64,000 nucleotides of DNA from Bryopsis sp. KO-2023 (lineage: Eukaryota; Chlorophyta; Ulvophyceae; Bryopsidales; Bryopsidaceae): NCBI GenBank assembly GCA_030272585.1, contig BSYQ01000013.1, positions 2,480,001-2,544,000 of the forward strand, given 5' to 3'. Under the pieces are notes generated by a model. That model saw only the letters and a program-made list of their open reading frames with translations. It was not told where the DNA came from and did no database searches. Positions 1-9,612 of this stretch are shown piece after piece. Each line of letters begins with the position of its first letter. Within the stretch, counting starts at the first letter, position 1. The position numbers and the translations under genes are program-made.

Positions 1-233
1 TGATGCCTTGCAGCAGTGATGCAGACTGATGTTACAGCCTATGATCAGTTAGGATCAAGGCTGCTAGGGTATTCTATAAGTTCTTGGGGTTTGAACGTTC
101 TTGTAACCTTACTTTGGGATTGAACTCCCTTTGTCTCGCTTCCAAGTCGTCTATTCTTTCCCTCCAAGCCGTTCTAGGCTTGCAGTTCACAGCCAGCAGC
201 CCACAATAGCGGTCTGCAGGCGGATTCACTACA
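1..233 (+). repeat. 5' LTR, right part only
   Basis: These bases match 7922-8154 at a constant offset of 7921. The LTR ends in ...GATTCACTACA, the inverted partner of the TGTAGCGAATC that opens the 3' LTR. The first 240 bp of this LTR are outside the window. Confidence 0.95.
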
Positions 234-234
234 T

Positions 235-246
235 TGGTTTCGGAGC
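235..246 (+). other. primer-binding site
   Basis: TGGTTTCGGAGC begins two bases after the 5' LTR. It starts with TGG, as expected for pairing with a tRNA 3' CCA end, and resembles the common initiator-Met site TGGTATCAGAGC. The exact tRNA is an inference. Confidence 0.65.
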
Positions 247-822
247 AGGGGCGCAGCAAGACTGTGCAGGGTCGCTGGAGGACCTTGGAAGGCCCCACAG
301 CCTTGGGAGAGATAGAACTGGAGAGTGCTGTGAGCAGCACATAGAAGCAGCGCACAGGCGCAGCACACAGACGCAGTTTTTGCGTTGTTCAGGGAAGCAG
401 ACTTGAAAAGTCACAGACGCAGCTGTTGTTTCGTCGAGTTTGGTTGAGTTTCGGCAGACCTTCTGGTGGTAGTGACAGAGTTATTGAAGTGGTTTCTGAC
501 TCTGAGACGAGTATTTATTCAGAGGACTCAGGAGAGAACCACCCAGAAAGGGTGCTGCCACACACACTGCGTTTTCCTGATACAGTGGTTCGTTTACCTT
601 CTCCTCTTCGTTTCGCTCAGCCTGTACATATACTTGGACCTGTCAGACACCCTTTGGCAGTGTTGGAACCAGGCGCTCAGAGAGCACCCCCTCACGGTCA
701 CCGCAGAGCAGAACAGGGTCCAGGGTACTTCAAATACACAGAGTGTACTGATCCCAACTGCAATATATACAGGAATCGCTTGAGAGGACAGCAGGAAAGA
801 GAACGCAGAGAGCAGCGCAGAG

Positions 823-2004
823 ATGGCCGGACAGGACGAGCAACCGCAGATAGGAATGCCGGCCCCAGATCCCTTCGACGTGCAGGGATTGAGGCAGATG
901 ATTTTGGACATGCAGGAAGAGGTCCAGCACCTGAGACACGTAGCAGCCAACGTGAACGTGCAGATGGACGACGCAGCTCGGAACGCAGTGCACAACAGGA
1001 TGGCACAGCAGCAACCTCCCGCAGCTCTGGGCAGAGCTAGGGCAAAAGGCCCTGACATGTGGTATGGTGATCCACATGATGTTCCCCTCAATGAGTGGCA
1101 AGTCCAGTTGCAGACATACTTTGATGTTACTGCAACCAGGGACAGGGAACAGCAGGTATTAGTGGCTGCAGGATGCTTGAGAGGAGCAGCAGGCACTTGG
1201 TGGAGAGGTCGGTATGAAGCTGCGATGGCAGGACAGCTGAATCTGTCACAGGACGTTCCAGCTTTGGTGACAGCACTCAGACAGCAGTTTGGTAAAACGA
1301 ATGAGAACAAAGACTTCAGGCGGGAATGGTCTCGTCTGAGGCAGGGACGATCTACTGTTGCTGAGTATGTGCATCAGTTCAGAAGACTTATGCTGCAGAT
1401 CAATGACAGCAACGCTGGAGAGCAGCTGTTTCGTTTTGTAGAGGGCCTGAATGATCGTCTGCGAACTAAAGTTGAAATGGAAGATCCTGCAGATCTGGAG
1501 CGTGCGATAGCACTCGCCGCCACTTGGGAAGGTCCACTTGAGGCGTACCGCAGAGAGGGACGCGGAGGTCACAGTCCCAGAGGCAGGCGTGAAGGATCAC
1601 GCAGAGACAGATCAAAGAGCAGAGGCCGATCTTACAGCAGAGGCCGATCCTACAGCAGAGGAAGATCGCAGAGTCGAGGTCGCAGTGCTGGTCGTGGCAG
1701 AACTGACGCAGATCGTGATAGGTATACACCACACCAATATACACCACAATTAGGGGACCGCATGGAGGTTGATGGCCTCCAGCGTAACCGCGTGGGTTTT
1801 GATGTTGGTAGAAACCGAAGCGACAGTCGCAGTAAAAGCAGAGGACGCAGTGGTAGTCCTCGCAGACAGAGGCAGAACAGGAGATCTGGAGAAAGTATCT
1901 CTGCCAGAAGGAGCAGAATGGATGCAGGTCACTCTGCAGCGAATATTGATTGTTACAACTGCGGCAAGAAAGGACATTTTGCTGCAGACTGTCAGGGAAA
2001 CTGA
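823..2004 (+). CDS. gag: gag polyprotein of the Ty3/gypsy element
   Basis: This 393-residue ORF is the structural gag. It has a capsid-like helical region in the first 220 residues (with the W-x-x-Y/F-x-x-A type pattern of retrotransposon gag), then an Arg/Ser-rich stretch built of RGRSYS-type repeats. It ends in one CCHC zinc knuckle (CYNCGKKGHFAADC), which binds nucleic acid. Its end overlaps the start of pol by about 54 bases, with pol in the -1 frame, a layout this family is known to express by frameshifting. The leader from 246 to 822 carries no protein I recognise. Confidence 0.92.
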   Translation: MAGQDEQPQIGMPAPDPFDVQGLRQMILDMQEEVQHLRHVAANVNVQMDDAARNAVHNRMAQQQPPAALGRARAKGPDMWYGDPHDVPLNEWQVQLQTYFDVTATRDREQQVLVAAGCLRGAAGTWWRGRYEAAMAGQLNLSQDVPALVTALRQQFGKTNENKDFRREWSRLRQGRSTVAEYVHQFRRLMLQINDSNAGEQLFRFVEGLNDRLRTKVEMEDPADLERAIALAATWEGPLEAYRREGRGGHSPRGRREGSRRDRSKSRGRSYSRGRSYSRGRSQSRGRSAGRGRTDADRDRYTPHQYTPQLGDRMEVDGLQRNRVGFDVGRNRSDSRSKSRGRSGSPRRQRQNRRSGESISARRSRMDAGHSAANIDCYNCGKKGHFAADCQGN

Positions 2005-5000
2005 GGAGGCCAGAGTCTGGAGAGGCTGCTGGCCGAGAAATCCTGGCGGAGGAGGATAGAAGTGGAGTGTGGGATGGCCGGTGCAGCCCACCACACAGAG
2101 AGGCTACCAATTGGGGGGTAGCAGGAATTTCAAATCAGAACTCCAAGGTTGGAGAGCCATGTGTAGCCTCAGCCAAGGAGAAGAAGAAGAAGAAGAAGAA
2201 GAAAATGATGGAGAACCTTGCAGGTACAGAGCCATGTGTAGCCATACCTGAAGGGGATCCTGCAGTGTCAGTGTTGAATTTTGCAGGTGGAGGGCCTTGT
2301 GTAGCCACATTTGCAGAATGTCTGGTGAAGGATATAGAGACAACGAAGGAGGGTTGTGGGCTGAGTGAAGCCACAACCACTCTGGTCTCTGAGGCAGGAG
2401 GTGATGAGCCAAGTGAAGCCACACCCAGCCTGCAGGTGATGTCGGGCAGTGCAGGTTTGGGAGGTGTACAGCCTGAACCTGAGCTGCACAATGTTACTGA
2501 GTGTAAAAGTACTGATGGTGATCTGAGGGCAGACACATCAGATTTTTCAGTGAGAGAGGAGCTTGAACAGGGGAAACTTAGTGCAGATTCCCTTAAGAAT
2601 GTTTGTTCAAGTGAACCCCCAGTTTTGAAGTTGAGAGGAGTCCAAGGGGGGACTCAAGGATTGTTGAAGACCACAGGGGCTGTGGCAGGTTGTTTTGCAA
2701 GAATTTTGTTAGATAGTGGTGCAACCGACAATTTTGTTTCGAAAGATTGGTTGTTAGAAAATGACATTCAGGCAAAGACTTCTGAGGTGGTTACTGAAGT
2801 GCAGTTAGCAGATGGCAAGACTTCAGAGAAGGTAGAAAAAGAACTGCAGGCCAGTGTCAAGATGGGGAGGTTTGTTTCAGAGGAAAAGATGTATGCAGTG
2901 ACACTAGGCAGGTATGATCTGGTGTTAGGTATGTCTTGGCTGAGTAAACACAACCCTATGATAGATTGGCAGAAGAAGAAATTGGTTTTGCAGACACCTC
3001 AGGGAGTAGTCAAACTCAGAATGCAGACTGGTAGAGTAGAGGATTGCAGTACTGAAGATTTGGATATGATGTCCGCCAAAGAGTTTGCTCGGGCAGCCCG
3101 CAAGGGTATGCCGATGTATTTGGTAAATCTTCGGGAAGTTCAGGAGGAACATTTGATTAATAATGTGGAAAGTACTGATGCAGTAAAAGGCAGTGTGGCA
3201 GAAACCTTGTCACAGGAAGGAAAAGAGGCAGCTGAGTTAGAAAAACATATCAGAAAGGAGTTTCAGGATTTGTTTAAAGAGGAACTGCCGCAGGAGTTAC
3301 CTCCTGACAGGGGTGTGAATCATAAGATTGAGTTGGTGGAAGGTGCAGAACCAGTAAAAAAGGGGCTTTATAGGGCCAGTTTTGCAGAAAGAGAAGAACT
3401 GAAAAAGCAGTTAGCAGAGTTGTTGAAGCAGGGATTTATCAGACCTAGCAAGTCTCCATGGGGTTCGCCGGTTTTGTTTGTTCCTAAGAAAAATGGGAAA
3501 CTTAGGATGTGTGTGGATTTTCGGGCACTTAACAAACTAACGGTGAAAAATAGGTATCCTATCCCGAGGATAGAGGAGTTGCTGGATCAGATTCAGGGAG
3601 CACGCTGCTTCAGCAAGATTGACCTCTGCTCAGGCTACCATCAGGTGCGGTTGGATCCTGCAGATTGTGAGAAAACGGCCTTCCGCACCAGGTATGGCCT
3701 TTATGAGTATGTTGTTCTTCCTTTTGGGCTGACAAATGCCCCTGCCACTTTTATGAACACAATGAATCATGTGCTGCATGATTTTCTGGACGTCTTTTGC
3801 ATCGTTTACTTGGATGATATTTTGATTTTTAGCAAAGATTGGGCAGAACACAAAGTTCATTTGCGGAAAGTGATGCAAAGGTTGAGGGAACAGAAGTTGT
3901 ATGCATCAGCTTCAAAGTGTGAGATCTGCAGAGATCAAGTTGAGTTTCTGGGGCATGAGGTAAGTGCTGCAGGAGTACAGGTGTTGCAGAGCAAGGTGCA
4001 GGTTATCAGAGATTGGTCACCCTTGACATCAGTGAAGGATCTCAGGTCCTTTCTGGGATTGGCAAACTACTACAGGAGGTTCATGAAGGACTTCTCTGCC
4101 AGAGCCAAGCCTTTGACTGCATTACTCAAAAAGGATGCAGAGTGCAAATGGACTGAGACTGAAGCTGCAGCCATGCAGGATATCAAGGAGGCATTGATGT
4201 CTGCACCAGTACTATTGGTGCCTGACCCAAGTCTGAAGTTTGAAGTCACCACCGATGCTTCGGACTATGCGATAGGAGCAGTCCTAACTCAGGACAAGGG
4301 ACAGGGTCAGCAGCCAGTTGCATTTGAAAGCAGGAAGCTGCAACCTGCAGAACTCAACTATGCTACTCATGAAAAGGAGCTGCTAGCGGTTGTGCATGCT
4401 CTGAAGGTCTGGAGACACTATTTGGATGCACAAGAGTTTGTGGTGCACACCGATCATGCACCCCTCAAGTTTTTGCATACTCAGCCTCACCTGTCGCAGA
4501 GGCAAGCAAGATGGATGGAGACTCTGCAATCTTTCAAGTTCGAGATCAAGTACAGACCAGGCAGAGACAATGTGGTGGCAGATGCTCTGAGCAGGGCCAC
4601 ACATCAAGTGGAGGAAACAAAGTCTGAAATGAATGCTCAGGCTAGGCTGGAAGTTGCAGAAGGATTCCTGCAACAGGTGCAGACAGCTTATTTGAAAGAT
4701 CCACTGTGTCAGCAGTTGATCACTGCAAGATACAGACCTGGACATGTGAAATGGGATGGCCAAAGGCTCTGGAGAAGAATTGGGAATGCTTGGAAATGGT
4801 GGATTCCTGAAGCAGATGGGCTCAGGGAGAAAATACTGCATGACTGCCATGAGTCCCCATTGGCAGGACATTTGGGCAGAAGGAAGACCCTTGTCAGGGT
4901 GCAGTTGCATTATTTCTGGCCTCACATCTCCGAGTCAGTGCACAAGTATGTCCGGAATTGCATTTCATGTCAGAGGAACAAGGCTTCTAATCAGAGGCCT

Positions 5001-6146
5001 TTGGGTAAGCTGCAGCCCCTGCCTATTCCTGATGGCAGGTGGACCAGTGTTTCACTGGACTTTGTTGGGCCTTTACCTAGAACTCGAACTGGGTCAGATT
5101 ATTTGTTGGTGGTTGTGGATAGGTTCACAAAAATGATCAGACTTATTCCTACTAAGCAGACAGTTACTGCTGCAGGGGTAGCAGATTTATTTTTCCAGAA
5201 TGTGGTTCGTTTCTTTGGGTTACCTCAAGAAATTGTTTCTGATCGGGATACTCGTTTCACTAGCAATTTTTGGAGGTCTCTTTGGAAGAAGGCTGGAACA
5301 AGATTGGCAATGTCAAGCAGTTATCATCCTGAGACAGATGGTCAGACTGAAAGGGCTAACAGAACAGTGCAGGAAATTCTGCGCAGTTATGTTGAACCTG
5401 CAGGAACAGATTGGGACCAGCACTTGGCAGCTGCTGAGTTTGCTTATAACTCCAGTGTCAATGCTACTACTGGATTCTCTCCCTTCTATTTGATGAATGG
5501 GCAGAACCCAAGGACTCCTGCAAGTGCTGTGGCTGTGTCAGCCTGCCCAGCAGTGGATGATTGGTGGACTACTTGGCAATCTGATCTGGAAAAATGCAGA
5601 CACAATGTTGCTGCTGCTCAGGCACGTCAACGCCAGGTGGCGGACGAAACCAGGCGGGGAGGGGGCTTTGAGCCAGGCGAAAAAGTTTTTCTGGCCACAA
5701 AAGACTTACCCTTACCTGCAGTGTTGAGCAGAAAGTTGTCAGCAAAGTACTGTGGACCATTTGAAATCACTGAGAAGCTCTCTGAAGTTGCAGTCAGGTT
5801 GAGACTGCCGGGTCATTGGAGGATACATGATGTGTTTCATGTGTCCAAGCTCAAACCTGCATTTGAAGATCAGGTGGGCAGCTTTCCAGCAAGGGAGGCA
5901 CCCAGGTGGCAACCTGAACCTGAGCTTGTGGATGGTCAAGAGGAATATCAGGTGGACAGAACTCTGGCAGACAGAACTGTCAGAGGCAGGAAGCAGTACC
6001 TTGTTCGATGGCAGGGATATGATCAATCTGAGGACACATGGGAACCTGCAGAACATTTGCAGAATGCTCGAGATGTACTACGTGACTATCAGCAAAGGAG
6101 TGAAGGGACCGCGATGAGGCGACGTCCTAGTCGGAAAGCACAGTAA
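1950..6146 (+). CDS. pol: pol polyprotein: protease, RT, RNase H, integrase, chromodomain
   Basis: This 1398-residue ORF carries, in order, a low-complexity linker, an aspartic protease (LLDSGATDNFV near residue 255), and reverse transcriptase with the YLDDIL catalytic motif (near residue 620). RNase H follows (TDASDYAIGAVL, near residue 770), then integrase with an HHCC zinc-binding region (C-ISCQRNK) and a DDE core (SLDFVGPLP, SDRDTRF, ETDGQTERANR). A C-terminal chromodomain (YLVRWQGYDQSEDTWEP, near residue 1350) defines chromoviruses and is thought to steer integration to modified histones. The order with integrase after RNase H separates Ty3/gypsy from Ty1/copia. Confidence 0.96.
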   Translation: MLQLRQERTFCCRLSGKLRRPESGEAAGREILAEEDRSGVWDGRCSPPHREATNWGVAGISNQNSKVGEPCVASAKEKKKKKKKKMMENLAGTEPCVAIPEGDPAVSVLNFAGGGPCVATFAECLVKDIETTKEGCGLSEATTTLVSEAGGDEPSEATPSLQVMSGSAGLGGVQPEPELHNVTECKSTDGDLRADTSDFSVREELEQGKLSADSLKNVCSSEPPVLKLRGVQGGTQGLLKTTGAVAGCFARILLDSGATDNFVSKDWLLENDIQAKTSEVVTEVQLADGKTSEKVEKELQASVKMGRFVSEEKMYAVTLGRYDLVLGMSWLSKHNPMIDWQKKKLVLQTPQGVVKLRMQTGRVEDCSTEDLDMMSAKEFARAARKGMPMYLVNLREVQEEHLINNVESTDAVKGSVAETLSQEGKEAAELEKHIRKEFQDLFKEELPQELPPDRGVNHKIELVEGAEPVKKGLYRASFAEREELKKQLAELLKQGFIRPSKSPWGSPVLFVPKKNGKLRMCVDFRALNKLTVKNRYPIPRIEELLDQIQGARCFSKIDLCSGYHQVRLDPADCEKTAFRTRYGLYEYVVLPFGLTNAPATFMNTMNHVLHDFLDVFCIVYLDDILIFSKDWAEHKVHLRKVMQRLREQKLYASASKCEICRDQVEFLGHEVSAAGVQVLQSKVQVIRDWSPLTSVKDLRSFLGLANYYRRFMKDFSARAKPLTALLKKDAECKWTETEAAAMQDIKEALMSAPVLLVPDPSLKFEVTTDASDYAIGAVLTQDKGQGQQPVAFESRKLQPAELNYATHEKELLAVVHALKVWRHYLDAQEFVVHTDHAPLKFLHTQPHLSQRQARWMETLQSFKFEIKYRPGRDNVVADALSRATHQVEETKSEMNAQARLEVAEGFLQQVQTAYLKDPLCQQLITARYRPGHVKWDGQRLWRRIGNAWKWWIPEADGLREKILHDCHESPLAGHLGRRKTLVRVQLHYFWPHISESVHKYVRNCISCQRNKASNQRPLGKLQPLPIPDGRWTSVSLDFVGPLPRTRTGSDYLLVVVDRFTKMIRLIPTKQTVTAAGVADLFFQNVVRFFGLPQEIVSDRDTRFTSNFWRSLWKKAGTRLAMSSSYHPETDGQTERANRTVQEILRSYVEPAGTDWDQHLAAAEFAYNSSVNATTGFSPFYLMNGQNPRTPASAVAVSACPAVDDWWTTWQSDLEKCRHNVAAAQARQRQVADETRRGGGFEPGEKVFLATKDLPLPAVLSRKLSAKYCGPFEITEKLSEVAVRLRLPGHWRIHDVFHVSKLKPAFEDQVGSFPAREAPRWQPEPELVDGQEEYQVDRTLADRTVRGRKQYLVRWQGYDQSEDTWEPAEHLQNARDVLRDYQQRSEGTAMRRRPSRKAQ

Positions 6147-6206
6147 AAAAAACTGAAGAAGAAAAGGGAGAGTGTTATTTTCTCTTTATCGTTCGCGTGA
6201 GCAGGA

Positions 6207-7049
6207 ATGGTAGACCACGCTCAAGAGACCGAGGATCAGGTGGAACAAGCTTTCAAGTTGTTGAGCTCCAGGGCAGCATCAGCAGCAAATCTGTCCGCAC
6301 AGCTTCGGAAAGCAAGAACTGAGTTGCAGGCCGCCCGTGCTGAAAATTATCGTTGGCGCGAGTGGGCAGCGAATATACCAGAAGTGGTGCAAGGGACTCA
6401 GCTCAGAGATGCAGATGCGATCTCAGGAAGAGTAATGGAATGTGAAGGAAAGTCAGTTGCAGGAAAGGAAAAGGTGGCTGATGTTAAGGAAGAAGAAGCA
6501 AGGTGGAACAGCAATTCTGTTGACAGAATACTTCCAAATCAGACACTGCTACTGCCAGAAGTGCAGCTAAACCCTGTGGAAGGGTTGACAGAGTCAAGCA
6601 TGGGATGCACTCTGTGTTTCAAGACCTGCAACAGACCAGTGCACACATTCCCTTGTGGTCAGCACAGGGTCTGCTGCAAATCTGTTTGTTGGATGAGGAT
6701 GTGGTATGCCTATGATACCACTATTCAGCTCGATGCCGAGGGAAGGATGCAAGCGAACTGTCCAATTTCTCTGAAGGTAGCAAGTCCAGGACCTGCTCAG
6801 TTTGGAGAATGTGGATTGTGCAGGATGATAAGGAGACATCCAGGCTTGGCAGTCCCTCCAGCAAGAGTCATGACAACACTTCGGATTGCAGGATTGGAGT
6901 TGCCTAAGAGCACTGCAGGAAGAAATCAGACAAACCGTGATGCAGCACCACACCGGATTGTTGAATGGGAGGTTATACCTTCTAAGAAATCTGGGTCAGC
7001 AAAAAAGAGAAGTCTAGATGAGGTGATCTCTCAGGGTGCAGGTGACTAG
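6207..7049 (+). CDS. accessory ORF downstream of pol, Cys/His-rich, function unknown
   Basis: This 280-residue ORF lies between pol and the 3' LTR. It starts 60 bases after the pol stop, in the same orientation. The first 70 residues look helical and charged. Around residues 132-165 is a dense Cys/His cluster (CTLCFKTCNRPVHTFPC, then CCKSVCW) and a further pair CGLC near residue 200, spaced like a RING-type or other zinc-binding fold. The C-terminus is basic. Standard Ty3/gypsy elements need no such gene, so it may be a captured or lineage-specific extra. No function can be assigned from sequence alone. Confidence 0.7.
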   Translation: MVDHAQETEDQVEQAFKLLSSRAASAANLSAQLRKARTELQAARAENYRWREWAANIPEVVQGTQLRDADAISGRVMECEGKSVAGKEKVADVKEEEARWNSNSVDRILPNQTLLLPEVQLNPVEGLTESSMGCTLCFKTCNRPVHTFPCGQHRVCCKSVCWMRMWYAYDTTIQLDAEGRMQANCPISLKVASPGPAQFGECGLCRMIRRHPGLAVPPARVMTTLRIAGLELPKSTAGRNQTNRDAAPHRIVEWEVIPSKKSGSAKKRSLDEVISQGAGD

Positions 7050-7670
7050 TGCAGTTTGCTGCAGGTCACTTGAAGGAATGTTTGGTTTTTATTGAAATGT
7101 GATTTGCAGTGAGAGCTGCCAGTTCAGGCAGAACATATTAGGCTGATTGAATGAAACTTGGTATATTTCTTGACTTGGTGGAATTTGAAAAAGAACAATT
7201 TTCTGAGGGAGTTATATCATTTTGTTCCTTTTTCTTGAGTGCTTATGGGACAGGCAGAGTATTTTTCAGAGATTCTTAATAAACCTGCCAACTAGATACA
7301 TTTTTGATAGCTGCAACAGAATGTGGTTTATTGCTGCAGCATAATAGTATCCTTTGAGAAGGGACATTTTTACTGATTACTAGAACTTTGTGGGCTGATG
7401 AGCAGTGTTTATTTTGGAAAACTGCTGATCAGTCATTTGACTAATGTTTTCTAATGATTGAGGTTTTTATATGCCAAAGAAGTAGGAAGTTGCAGAAAAC
7501 ATAAGTTCAAGTGTGCAGCAGGGTTCTTTGGTTGTTGATGTTTTATTAGACCTACAAGGGAGTAGGGTTTGATTCGATGATGAGTTTTCAGATCTTTATT
7601 GAGCTATGGAATTTCCCTAAAAGGTTGATTTATTTCAGTCAAAGTGCAGTAAGGGGCTACTGCAGTTCAG

Positions 7671-7681
7671 ATGGGGAGGAA
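7671..7681 (+). other. polypurine tract
   Basis: The purine run ATGGGGAGGAA ends directly at the TGTAG that opens the 3' LTR. This is the expected plus-strand priming site. Confidence 0.8.
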
Positions 7682-8154
7682 TGTAGCGAATCAGGGTTTC
7701 TGACAGCCCTGCAGTACGTCAGCAGGCTTGCTGACAGTCCTGCAGTACTTTAAGTAGGAGGCTGGCTGCCCTGAGGCAGCGTACAGTCAGTCAGGGTGTG
7801 CTGGCAGTGAAGTAGTACGTGGACTACTGAGCTGGCAGCTAGAATGTTCTAGAAGGTCGCTCAGCACCACAGGAATGGCCGTGGGGCTGAGCTGGGCTCT
7901 GATTGAAAGGATTGCAAGGTCTGATGCCTTGCAGCAGTGATGCAGACTGATGTTACAGCCTATGATCAGTTAGGATCAAGGCTGCTAGGGTATTCTATAA
8001 GTTCTTGGGGTTTGAACGTTCTTGTAACCTTACTTTGGGATTGAACTCCCTTTGTCTCGCTTCCAAGTCGTCTATTCTTTCCCTCCAAGCCGTTCTAGGC
8101 TTGCAGTTCACAGCCAGCAGCCCACAATAGCGGTCTGCAGGCGGATTCACTACA
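7682..8154 (+). repeat. 3' LTR, complete (473 bp)
   Basis: It opens with TGTAGCGAATC and closes with GATTCACTACA, an imperfect inverted terminal repeat with TG...CA ends. Its right 233 bp match 1-233. It holds a TATA-like TATTCTATAAG near 7991. Confidence 0.93.
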
Positions 8155-8958
8155 TTTCCCTTGCAGCGTCGATGACTCCACTATGTCGGTCTGCTGCTGC
8201 ACTTCGTTCCTCTTGCAGCAGTCGGTCATAGACCTCATATCTCATCTTCCTGATGTGACGGCGCCTGCAGCACTCGTTCACATCCCTTGCTGCATCTCCT
8301 GTGAATATCCATTCATGGAGTAGCAGTAGTGGTATTAGTCATAGCAGCAGCAGCAGCAGCATTCTGCTCTGCTGTCTTGCTATGACTGTTGGACCCTTCT
8401 TAGGGTAGAACTGCCAGTAGTACTGGTCCAGTTCTGCATCGTTACAAACCGCCTCAACACAAACTTCGATTTAAACAGAAACCGTTACAAAACAACAGCG
8501 AACTCAGTCCCCATAATATACCCCAGCCTGGGTATCCGAAACGCCATCCTGCCGCACCCCTCACGAACACAAACCCACGACTCACTCGCCTGTCACCCCA
8601 GACGCCAGAAAAACGCCCCCTCGCAAACACTAACGTCCACACGCCCCCAGGCGCCAGAAACGGAGACGTCGCCCGACCTGCCAAAACTCGCGCTTTCGCC
8701 GATGACTAAAAAGTGTGTCCACCAAACGATGCAAAAACCAGAATCTACTCAACTGTCCCAGCTAAACACTAAACAATCAAACAGATTCGACTGAAAAAAT
8801 GCCCCTCCAAACCACAGTCCGCTTGTTGGCAAGTGCAGTGCGACCTCCAATTTCACATGCGACTTCTGGAGCTCAAGAAAACTGCAGCATAACCCCCCAC
8901 CAACGGAATCCCCAACCAAAAAATTTCACAAAACCAGCGAAGTGTTTGTTTTTTTATA
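8155..8958. other. intergenic, no gene seen
   Basis: Host flank of the retrotransposon. It contains a short AGC-repeat microsatellite around 8344-8361 and a GC-richer stretch at 8450-8700 with small ORFs that lack any family signature. Nothing else is supported. Confidence 0.6.
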
Positions 8959-9132
8959 TACCGTATTTTCTCCAATAGTGTCGCACTCTCCAATAGTGAC
9001 GCAAGGTGCAGGGGGGGGTCGAAAGAATACAAGCCCCGTCTCCAATAGTGCCCCCGTCTCCAATAGTGACTCCCCCTTTGGGGTACATTGAAACAATAGT
9101 AACTCGGGGTTATTATTAGAGAAAATACGGTA
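8959..9132. mobile_element. MITE with TACCGTATTTTCT terminal inverted repeats
   Basis: The 174-bp unit begins TACCGTATTTTCTCC and ends AGAGAAAATACGGTA, so the terminal 13 bases are exact inverted repeats and the ends carry TA, as in the Tc1/mariner/pogo superfamily. Inside are four direct copies of CTCCAATAGTG (at about 8970, 8989, 9039 and 9058). It has no coding capacity. The terminal sequence resembles those of pogo/Tigger-like non-autonomous elements; this assignment is from memory. Confidence 0.7.
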
Positions 9133-9612
9133 CTTAAGTATATATTATTACAGTGACATCACCATGAATGAATGAAAGTTCAATTTACATTAGTGACATC
9201 CCGATCAGAACATTTTATTGTTGTTGATGTTGCACCACCCCCTCGCCCCCCCCTGTCTCAACCCCTTTTTCCCCAAACCAAGCTATCATATTTGGCAATT
9301 CTTCCACCATCTTTGATCAGATTTTCAACACATCACCAAAAAAACGAAAAGGGAAAAAAAAGGAGATATCTTATTCACGTATTTGACCTTTTTTGATGAA
9401 CAATCTGGCCCTTCTCTGCGCCTATTCCAGCTGGATATATTCCTGGGATATCGCCCAAAGGACTTTCCTGGTCAGATTCAACAATTAAAACAAACCTGCA
9501 AACATATTTCAGAACAACAGACAGGTTGGCCACAAAACCAGAACCCAGGAATCCAATGACCCCGGGTCCACCTTCTTAGTCACACTTCCCATACTTTTTT
9601 TTCTCACACTTC
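9133..9612. other. intergenic, no gene seen
   Basis: A/T-rich stretch with short homopolymers between the MITE and the stop codon of the LRR gene. It probably includes the 3' UTR of that minus-strand gene. Confidence 0.5.

Larger units (their letters stand above)
1..8154 (+). mobile_element. Ty3/gypsy chromovirus LTR retrotransposon, whole-looking; left end outside window
   Basis: The order is LTR, primer-binding site, gag, pol (protease, reverse transcriptase, RNase H, integrase, chromodomain), a downstream accessory ORF, polypurine tract and LTR. This is the Ty3/gypsy order, and the chromodomain at the end of pol places it among chromoviruses. The visible 233 bp of the left LTR reads the same, base for base by eye, as the matching part of the right LTR, so the insertion is very recent. 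The long ORFs are open and the element looks whole. About 240 bp of the left LTR lie before base 1, so the target-site duplication cannot be checked. Confidence 0.97.

Noticed and set aside
426-1040. 204-codon ORF in the leader of the Ty3/gypsy element
   Set aside because: It overlaps the start of gag in another frame, has no recognisable domain, and is explained by the Arg/Glu-rich composition of the region.
594-1310. 238-codon Cys-rich minus-strand ORF
   Set aside because: It lies antisense to gag and its leader; Cys-rich composition arises from CAGCAG-type codons on the other strand.
8454-8684. Short GC-rich minus-strand ORF after the retrotransposon
   Set aside because: Only 76 codons, no start context, splice partners or family match.
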